From positions 427,898-475,570 of the forward strand of contig NZ_JABWDU010000002.1 in assembly GCF_013371465.1 (NCBI RefSeq): DNA of 47,673 bases. Direction: 5' to 3'. The stretch is from Ensifer oleiphilus. Its GTDB lineage: Bacteria; Pseudomonadota; Alphaproteobacteria; Rhizobiales; Rhizobiaceae. Position numbers and translations under genes: made by a program. This document shows, in pieces, positions 42,048 through 47,673 of the stretch (within the stretch, counting starts at the first letter, position 1; each line of letters begins with the position of its first letter). Below the pieces are notes generated by a model. It was not told the origin of the DNA. It saw only the letters and a list, made by a program, of their open reading frames with translations, and searched no databases.

Positions 42048-42203
42048 CACCGCGTTACCCTGACACGGCGTTCCAAGGTCACACTTGAGCCGCCCGCCGC
42101 CAGCGTCGTTCCTCCCATGCAACCAGATTGCCCCTCCGGCAACGCGAAGGCCGCTTCCAATTCCCGGCAAAGCTGATCACCATCCGGCACCGGAGGCCCG
42201 GAT

Positions 42204-42434
42204 ATGATTCGACTTGCACGCCTGCTCCTGATTGCGCCCCTTGCCCTCGTCGCCTCATGCGTTACCGGCATCTCCGAGGACATGCTCGACGCCGGCTGGT
42301 GCCGCAGGATGGAGGCGGCAAAGGCTGACACTGACGACAGGGGCCGGCGCAACCTGACCCTTGCAATGCTCAAGCACGATTGCGAGCGCAAGCTGCGCGC
42401 GGCGGACAAGAAGGCTGCGCATCGCTCACCATGA
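42204..42434 (+). CDS. small lipoprotein
   Basis: 76 residues. The signal ends LALVASC (lipobox, Cys near residue 19). The mature part is helical and charged (EDMLDAGWCRRMEAAKADTD, TLAMLKHDCERKLRAADKKA). CGGAGGCC precedes the ATG. Envelope lipoprotein, function unknown. Its stop is in an ATGA overlap with an unsupported 99-codon frame. Confidence 0.68.
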   Translation: MIRLARLLLIAPLALVASCVTGISEDMLDAGWCRRMEAAKADTDDRGRRNLTLAMLKHDCERKLRAADKKAAHRSP

Positions 42435-42809
42435 GTGCGGGTTGGGGAATGCAGGTTGGCGACTACCGGTTGGCGCAGGAGCTTGGGCTCGCCGGCGGCA
42501 TGCGCATGAGGGGTGACGACCGCAGGAAAAAACCTCGCCTACCGTTCCCGGTAGACGAGGCGTTGTATTTCCATCCGCGGAAGGACCCGATCCGGATGGC
42601 CGATCAGGAAGCAAGCGGGCCTTCGTACTTGCAAATGAAACGCCGGCCCGTCGCTTTGGTTCCAGCAACACTGCTGCATAATTCCTTGGATCGGGATCGA
42701 TTTGACGAGGAAATTCTCCTGCAAGTTTAAATTGTTACCGCGTCCCTCGCGCGTCATGTTTGACGCATGGCGCTATCGCCGCGCGGGTCATCCGGCGCCG
42801 CATCGCCCA
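42435..42809. other. region with minus-strand terminator, possible sRNA
   Basis: About 375 bases between the lipoprotein and the ECF42 gene end. It holds a minus-strand terminator (42527-42560). A 99-codon plus frame and a 46-codon minus frame (MQQCCWNQSD, AAGGA upstream) are open but unsupported. Confidence 0.5.
42527..42560 (-). terminator. minus-strand intrinsic terminator
   Basis: Minus-strand CCTCGTCTACCG and CGGTAGGCGAGG (one G-U pair, 4-base loop) followed by TTTTTT. It lies 250 bases past the sigma-factor stop, so it may end an additional RNA rather than only the operon. Confidence 0.75.
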
Positions 42810-44075
42810 CTATGTCTGCGCGCCGAGGCGCGCGGCGCGCTGCCGCAGGAAGGCGGCATCGGCTGGCGACCCGGCAAGGGCGATTGCCATCGCATAGGCC
42901 TTGGATGCGTCTTCCGCCTGCCCCATCCGCGCCAGCAGTTCCGCCCGCGCCGCATGATATGGCTGGTAGTCGCGAAGCTCGCCCGCAAGCGCGTCGAGCG
43001 AGCGCAGCGCCGGCTCCAGCCATCCCGCTTCGCAAAGCGCCACTGCCCGGTTGAGACGGATGACGGCCGTCGGCTCCAGCCGCAGCAGGCTGTCATAGAG
43101 GAGCACGATCTGCGCCCAGTCGGAGCGCTCCCCCTGAACGTGGCAGGCGGCAATGGCCGCCTTGATCTGGTATGGTCCCGGCGCCCGGCGTCGCATGGCC
43201 GTTTCGATCAGCTCGAGACCTTCATCGATCTGTGCCCGGTTCCATTTCGCCCGGTCCTGTTCCGCGAGCGCCACGGTCATTCCGTCCGCATCCACGCGCG
43301 CCAGGCAACGCGCATGGGTGATCAGCACGAGTGCGAGGCATCCCTCGATCTCGGGATCTCCGGGGCGAAGCCGGTTCAGCAACCGACACAGAAACAGCGC
43401 CTCCTCAGCCAGATCCCGGCCCTGCCCAGGCCCTGCGGCGTATCCGGCGGTAAAGATCAGATAGATGACGGCCAGCACCGATTGCAGCCTTTCGGCCCAT
43501 TGCTCCTGCGCCGGTACGGCATAGGGTATGCGCGCCGCCGCGATCTTGGCCTTGGCGCGCGAAAGCCGCTGTCCCATTGTCGGCTCCGCGTCGAGAAAGA
43601 CCCGTGCGATCTCCGTGGTCGACAGGCCGCCGATGGTTCGAAGCGTCAGCACCACCTGCGACTTTGCCTCCAGCGCCGGGTGGCAGCAGGTGAAGATCAG
43701 CCGCAGTCGTTCATCGGGGATATCGTCGGGCTCGTCGGCAGCTTCGCCCCGTGCCAGCGGCTGCATATCCTTCATCTTGCGCGCTTCGGACCTGTTTTGC
43801 CGGATGCGGTCGATCGCCTTGCGATAGGCGGCTTGCAGCAGCCACCCATGCGGCGCGTGCGGCACGCCGTTGCGGCCCCAATGGGAGACGGCCGACACCA
43901 TGGCGTCCTGCAGCGCATCCTCGGCGAGCTGGAAACTGCCGAGGCGCGCGATCAGGGCTGATAGCAGCCGCCCCCGGTCATTGCGAACCAGGCCATCGAG
44001 AGCCCTGGTCGCTGCAACGGCACCGGAAGCGGCGGAGTGCATGTCACTCACCCCCTGTGATTGCTTGTCACTCAC
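42810..44075 (-). CDS. ECF42-type RNA polymerase sigma factor with C-terminal extension
   Basis: 421 residues. Sigma-70 region 2 (AEDALQDAMVSAVSHWG, KAIDRIRQ) and region 4 (TLRTIGGLSTTEIARVFL, QRLSRAKAKI) are followed by about 230 residues of TPR-like helices (DFYDSLLRLEP-type), which the ECF42 group carries instead of a separate anti-sigma factor. Family members lie next to DGPF/YciI-like genes and activate them, exactly as here. Start at 44075 (an alternative ATG at 44042). It overlaps the end of the upstream DGPF gene by eight bases. Confidence 0.88.
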   Translation of the reverse strand: MSDKQSQGVSDMHSAASGAVAATRALDGLVRNDRGRLLSALIARLGSFQLAEDALQDAMVSAVSHWGRNGVPHAPHGWLLQAAYRKAIDRIRQNRSEARKMKDMQPLARGEAADEPDDIPDERLRLIFTCCHPALEAKSQVVLTLRTIGGLSTTEIARVFLDAEPTMGQRLSRAKAKIAAARIPYAVPAQEQWAERLQSVLAVIYLIFTAGYAAGPGQGRDLAEEALFLCRLLNRLRPGDPEIEGCLALVLITHARCLARVDADGMTVALAEQDRAKWNRAQIDEGLELIETAMRRRAPGPYQIKAAIAACHVQGERSDWAQIVLLYDSLLRLEPTAVIRLNRAVALCEAGWLEPALRSLDALAGELRDYQPYHAARAELLARMGQAEDASKAYAMAIALAGSPADAAFLRQRAARLGAQT

Positions 44076-44430
44076 CGCCGGGATTGTAGGTCATCAACGG
44101 GCGGACCTCGACCGTGCCCCAGGCAACCGACGGCACCATGGCGGCGTAACGCAGAGCGCTGTCGAGATCGGCAACCTCGATCACGTAGTAGCCGCCCAGA
44201 TGCTCCCGCGTCTCGGCAAAGGGGCCGTCCATCGTCTCCACCTTGCCGCCGCGCATGCGCACCGACGTTGCCGTCTCGACGCCCTGCAGCCCCTCGCCCG
44301 AGACCAGCACCTGATCCGCCTTCATCCGCTCGTTGAGCGCGAAAAAGCCGCTCATCATCGTGTCGAACTCCGGCGTGCCGTAGGGCGGCTCCACCTTGGG
44401 GTCGTTGTAGATCAACAGCATGTATTGCAT
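44068..44430 (-). CDS. YciI-like DGPF protein linked to ECF42
   Basis: 120 residues from the ATG with AGGAGACAAAAAG upstream: MLLIYNDPKVEPPYGTPEFD, METMDGPFAETREH-type motif TMDGPFAETREHLGGYYVIE, and DSALRYAAMVPSVAWGTVEV. A longer start at 44571 (GGAG also upstream) would add a good signal-peptide-like segment ending ATLPLQAQ, so a secreted form cannot be ruled out. ECF42 partner proteins are typically the target of the sigma factor. Enzymatic role unknown. Confidence 0.85.
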   Translation of the reverse strand: MQYMLLIYNDPKVEPPYGTPEFDTMMSGFFALNERMKADQVLVSGEGLQGVETATSVRMRGGKVETMDGPFAETREHLGGYYVIEVADLDSALRYAAMVPSVAWGTVEVRPLMTYNPGGE

Positions 44431-44622
44431 CTTTTTGTCTCCTGCCGTTGCGGTTATGGCGGTTTGTGCCTGCAGCGGCAACGTCGCTGCGATGGTGAAG
44501 ATGAGCGTGGTCAGCAAAAGAGCGCTGCGCCGATGAAGGCGAACGGACGCGCCCCGAAAAATCAGGGTCATGAGAGGCTCCATACTGTTGGCAAGAGCAT
44601 TTCCAGAGGAAATGCGAGGGGT

Positions 44623-45015
44623 CTAGAACCCGGTGAGGATTCGGATCAGCGCGATCGAAAGAACCGCAACGGCAAGCATGTTGGTGCCGTTGCCGAGGTA
44701 ACGCAGCGGGTGCCCGGCGTTGTCGTTCGGCAGGCCGAAAGGATGGGCAAGCCACCCCACGAGCAGAAGGATGCCGGCGGCATGCAGCCACAGCGCATCG
44801 GTGCCCTGGGCCTCCGCGAGTAGCATCAGGACAAGCGTGAGCGGCACCCATTCGATAAAGTTGCCATGCTGGCGGATCCTCTGCAGCAGCTTGGGATCGC
44901 CGCCATCGCCGATCGAGCAGCTGAGAGCCGTCCGGGCGGAACTCACCCTGATCCAGAGAACGAACCAGATTGCGATGAGCAGAAGCGCATAAAGAGAAGT
45001 CGTCGTCAGCGTCAT
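44623..45015 (-). CDS. MAPEG family membrane protein
   Basis: 130 residues, four membrane helices. MAPEG-type motifs: SLYALLLIAIWFVLWIRV, the loop RIRQHGNFIEWVPLTLVLML, and ALWLHAAGILLLVGWLAHPF. These resemble microsomal glutathione-transferase-like proteins of the bacterial MAPEG family. It ends about 40 bases before the YciI-like extended start, in the same direction, so an operon with the YciI and ECF42 genes is likely. It may protect membranes from electrophiles or lipid peroxides. Confidence 0.85.
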   Translation of the reverse strand: MTLTTTSLYALLLIAIWFVLWIRVSSARTALSCSIGDGGDPKLLQRIRQHGNFIEWVPLTLVLMLLAEAQGTDALWLHAAGILLLVGWLAHPFGLPNDNAGHPLRYLGNGTNMLAVAVLSIALIRILTGF

Positions 45016-45546
45016 GGGGTTATCACCGGTTTGATTTGCTTAACGGCCCAAGAACGCAAGCCGCCGTCGGATTTCGACATGGCACCGAAATATTTTTGAA
45101 AGAATTGGAAAAAGTCTCGCAAGACGCTGCCGCCCACGAAAGCACCCTGTCGAGCAGGTGCCACGTGCGGGGCCGGCACCTCCCAGACATGTTCATGCAC
45201 TGGATTGCTTCTATCGAGCGGGAAGCACCGAAGAATGGCTTGGTTGCAAAAGCCTCGCTGCAAGAAACGACATTCAAAAAATAAATTTTACAATCAAAGG
45301 CTTAAAGAGAACATACACACGGAATGCGGTCATCTGCGCAAAATTGCCGACCGCACCACCGAAGTCAAGGGCTCGAGGCGGGCGCCGCCGGGGCCCCTGT
45401 CGTACCCAACAGGTCAAAGCCGGGTGCCGCAGCCTGGTGCGCCAGCCTCCGTTCCCATCGCCCGCGCGTCCCATAAAAAGACCCCACCAACCGGAAACGG
45501 TTGATGGGGCCAGACAGACCGCTTGATGGTGCACGGTCAAGAAGCA
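45016..45546. other. intergenic region, mostly without a gene
   Basis: About 531 bases. A plus frame from a TTG at 45036 to 45284 reads as a plausible charged protein in its second half (FLKELEKVSQDAAAHES, DMFMHWIASIERE), but without a ribosome site. It also holds the minus-strand terminator at 45482-45509. Confidence 0.4.
45482..45509 (-). terminator. terminator of BA14K gene 2
   Basis: Minus-strand CCCCATCAACCG and CGGTTGGTGGGG, 4-base loop, followed by TCTTTTT. It lies 38 bases past the stop of the BA14K gene. Confidence 0.8.
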
Positions 45547-46026
45547 TCAATAGTAGGGCGACATGCACTGCGCCCTCACCCCTGCCCTTGGCACATAGGT
45601 ATTGTCATAGGGCCGGTAGCTGCGGTAGCGCGACAGGCACCAGTCGACATGGGCCGAGCTGTATTCGCTCGGCTGCGGACGATACTGAGGCTCGCGATAC
45701 TGGGGTTCACGGTACTGGGGCTGCTGGCTGCCGATCGCCCCACCGATGATCGCGCCCGCCCCGAAGGCTGCCAGCGGATACCACCAGCCGTCATCGCCGC
45801 GGCGATAGCCCGGACGACGATCCTCGTAGCCACGATAGCCATTGTGCCAGCCGCGTCGCCTGTCGTTCCTGTCCCAGCGGCGGTCGTCACGGCGGTACTG
45901 CACGGTCTGGACGTCCGCCTGGCTGATGACCTGGTCCTTGCTGATAACAAGTGTCGCGGCCTGCGCAGGCACAAGACCGGCAACCGCCGTTACGGCGGCG
46001 ACGAATGTGACCATCATCTTCTTCAT
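45547..46026 (-). CDS. BA14K family protein 2
   Basis: 159 residues. Signal peptide ([19 protein letters not shown]), then an Arg/Asp-rich segment, [18 protein letters not shown] shared with the family member at 29081, a short [11 protein letters not shown] repeat, and the conserved C-terminus [19 protein letters not shown]. Expected to be an exported, membrane-associated BA14K/lectin-like protein. AGGAGGAAT precedes the ATG. This copy lacks the GYRPRPGW repeats of the first. Confidence 0.85.
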   Translation of the reverse strand: MKKMMVTFVAAVTAVAGLVPAQAATLVISKDQVISQADVQTVQYRRDDRRWDRNDRRRGWHNGYRGYEDRRPGYRRGDDGWWYPLAAFGAGAIIGGAIGSQQPQYREPQYREPQYRPQPSEYSSAHVDWCLSRYRSYRPYDNTYVPRAGVRAQCMSPYY

Positions 46027-46388
46027 TGATATTCCTCCTGAAACCATCGTTTCGCATGAAGCATGAAGACGAAACGCCACCGCTTGCCATTGGTTCCTGA
46101 AGGATCGTCTATGCGGCAGGCCGCAGCGACGGGTCCGCGGATCCACGCGGTCGAGGCAGCACGCCATGCGCCGCCATCGGCGCGCCGGCCTCCGGCCGCC
46201 ATTTTGCGGGACGCCGAAGAGGGTTCGATCTCAGAGAAGGATGCGCAAGCACGCTGAAGGTTTTTTGGGCGCCTGCGCCGTCATGACAGACACCCCCAGC
46301 AGCCGCTCGGGCCATGCCGCGCGACAGTTCGCCCGTCAGCCGTTGCCGGCCTTAAAGCGGAGAGTTCCGCAGCTTCGGTGCCATCGGC
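46027..46388. other. intergenic region without a supported gene
   Basis: About 362 bases between two minus-strand genes. Only short plus-strand frames of unlikely composition occur. Confidence 0.5.
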
Positions 46389-46709
46389 TTACTTGATTGT
46401 CACGCCCAATGTGGGAGAACCTTCGGTCGACCAGCACGAACAGGGTTCGCCCGCCGGACCCGCGCCATAGCTGCACTGCTTTTTCGGGGTCTTGCATTGC
46501 CTTGGGCTGCGCGCATCAGCCAGCGCTTTTTGCTCGGCCGCGGCTGCAGCCTTGGCCTTCTTGCCGGTGGCTGGCTTCGATTTCGCCTTCTCGGTCAGCT
46601 GCGCTTTTTCTATTCCAGCCCGGCCATCGCCGGTCGGGCCGGTTTCGCTGCAAGACGAAACGAGCAAAAGGGCAGCAACGGCAAAGGCGATTCCGGTGAA
46701 GATCTTCAT
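46389..46709 (-). CDS. lysine- and cysteine-rich lipoprotein
   Basis: 106 residues. Signal with lipobox (LLLVSSC), then a Lys/Ala-rich, probably disordered or helical stretch (KAQLTEKAKSKPATGKKAKA), and a C-terminus with four Cys (RQCKTPKKQCSYGAGPAGEP). Likely an envelope lipoprotein with disulfides. No strong ribosome site. Function unknown. Confidence 0.65.
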   Translation of the reverse strand: MKIFTGIAFAVAALLLVSSCSETGPTGDGRAGIEKAQLTEKAKSKPATGKKAKAAAAAEQKALADARSPRQCKTPKKQCSYGAGPAGEPCSCWSTEGSPTLGVTIK

Positions 46710-46967
46710 GAGATATCCGGTAATCCGACAGCCGCGAACTTTCAAGATGGGTGACGCTTAGATTTGCCCCCCTGGCAGCGCGCACCCACACGCTTCGATT
46801 GAGACTGTAGCGCGCTTGTCACGGCAAACGCGATTTTGGTGCCACCATGCCCCCGCTCCCTATTGACGCCGGGCGGCAAGAACAGCGTGAAGCGCCGCCC
46901 ACAGGCTTGAACACACCCCTGGATTGATTTATCTACAGGGGCAGCAACTTACAGACCTGAGCCCGCA

Positions 46968-47345
46968 ATGAACCTCCGCCTACTGGCGACAAGCATGGCG
47001 ATCGGATCGCTGTGCATGATTGCCCTCTACCTGTTTGCGCCACGCACGCCCCCATCGGATGCCGAGTTCAAGCAATCCGCCGCAACCTTCATCAAGCGCC
47101 CCGGCGCAGCGGAAGAATGGGTGGCGATCTGCCGACCGCTGCTGATGCCGCAATTGCTGGAAGCCAAACATGAGGGCGCCCTGCTCTCGACGCTAACCGC
47201 CGAGGCAGAGGACGTTTGCCGCCGCTTTTCGAAGGTGGTCGCTGACGGCCGGCTGACGATGATCGAAATCAACAGCCATCAAGGCCCGCTTCCATTCAAG
47301 GTCGTGGAGGATGCGGAGCGCCGCCCGCCGCCTGCCGGGAGGTAG
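46968..47345 (+). CDS. membrane-anchored hypothetical protein
   Basis: 125 residues with an N-terminal membrane anchor or uncleaved signal (LATSMAIGSLCMIALYLFA), then a soluble helical domain (SDAEFKQSAATFIKRPGAAE, WVAICRPLLMPQLLEAKHEG). Two Cys in the soluble part may pair. It is oriented outwards into the periplasm by topology rules. Function unknown; the region beyond it shows only a short GCTCTCTT/AAGAGAGC dyad near 47592. Confidence 0.68.
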   Translation: MNLRLLATSMAIGSLCMIALYLFAPRTPPSDAEFKQSAATFIKRPGAAEEWVAICRPLLMPQLLEAKHEGALLSTLTAEAEDVCRRFSKVVADGRLTMIEINSHQGPLPFKVVEDAERRPPPAGR

Positions 47346-47673
47346 ATGCGCAGGTGATCCCTGCGGCACCAGCGGCGCAACGATAACGCGGTGGCCCTTC
47401 CGCAGGCCAAGGCAATGGGGGCAAAGATCGTGTTGCGCCGATTTCTGGGCCAACGAAAAAAGGCAGCCGTTTCCCCTGATCTGAAGATCCGGAACCGGTT
47501 CCCAAAGGCGTCCGCAGAGCACGCTTTCCAGGCAAGATTATCCTGGCGATTTTCTGGACGAGATTAGAACGTGAACTGAGGCCAACACTTGCGCTCTCTT
47601 GAAGAGAGCAAATTTCCGCAGAGATGTAATTTTGGAAATGAATCAGCGGCTTAAAGAAGTTTTGGTGGGTGAT
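47346..47673. other. 3' end of window, no gene seen
   Basis: About 328 bases. A dyad GCTCTCTT/AAGAGAGC near 47592-47608, followed by AAATTT, might be a small hairpin. No coding gene is supported. Confidence 0.5.

Noticed and set aside
42431-42730. 99-codon plus frame overlapping the lipoprotein stop
   Set aside because: No ribosome site, and it runs through a minus-strand terminator stem.
45036-45284. 82-codon plus frame from a TTG
   Set aside because: Second half looks protein-like but no ribosome site or recognised family; left as unsupported.

Overview
The window is GC-rich chromosomal DNA from an alphaproteobacterium, most probably of the Rhizobiaceae (Ensifer/Sinorhizobium or Rhizobium). 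That placement is an inference. It rests on three copies of a RIME-type intergenic repeat, two BA14K-family surface proteins, a DUF1515 phage protein, a DUF1328 membrane protein, an alphaproteobacterial LexA box, and many short lipoproteins and hypothetical proteins typical of that family. No rRNA, tRNA, CRISPR array or complete insertion sequence was found.

Left part (1-14.6 kb): small, separate metabolic and stress units. These are two transporters with RCK_C-type domains (AspT family and SLC13 family), an SRPBCC protein, and an OhrR-like MarR regulator facing an exported alpha/beta hydrolase across three copies of one palindrome. They are followed by a lipoprotein, a LysR regulator opposite a RidA/Old Yellow Enzyme pair, a GlxA-type regulator opposite two Tat-exported hydrolases, a sterol-desaturase-type membrane hydroxylase and a cupin.

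14.6-17.1 kb: intergenic-rich DNA with a RIME element, two paralogous small proteins, a small gene between them split by an in-frame TAG, and a minus-strand terminator that may close a small RNA.

17.1-24.9 kb: a cryptic prophage late block on the minus strand. In transcription order it has a small terminase, a truncated large terminase, an S74-type tail-fibre protein, a second tail fibre, a fibre-associated protein, a coiled-coil protein, a GH24 lysozyme, an overlapping Rz/Rz1 spanin pair and a DUF1515 protein. Portal, capsid and tail-assembly genes are missing, and a RIME-like repeat lies between the two fibre genes.

25-32.2 kb: two Sel1-repeat paralogues in a translationally coupled array, an isolated double SOS box, a GA microsatellite, several very small proteins, a BA14K protein, a YciI-like protein and an exported amidohydrolase.

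32.4-36.7 kb: a phage-type control region. An XRE-S24 repressor lies opposite an operon that encodes a DnaA-domain-IV-like protein. A shared ATAGGA/TCCTAT operator occurs at two divergent promoter regions 1.5 kb apart. This is the most interesting regulatory unit in the window and may be the early region of the same or another decayed prophage.

36.7-47.7 kb: an inverted-repeat element, a GNAT acetyltransferase, a coupled immunity-like and C39-like protease pair, another RIME, a small heme-copper-oxidase-like membrane protein, a cysteine-cluster protein, DUF1328, a likely MAPEG/YciI/ECF42 sigma operon, a second BA14K protein and two small cell-envelope proteins.
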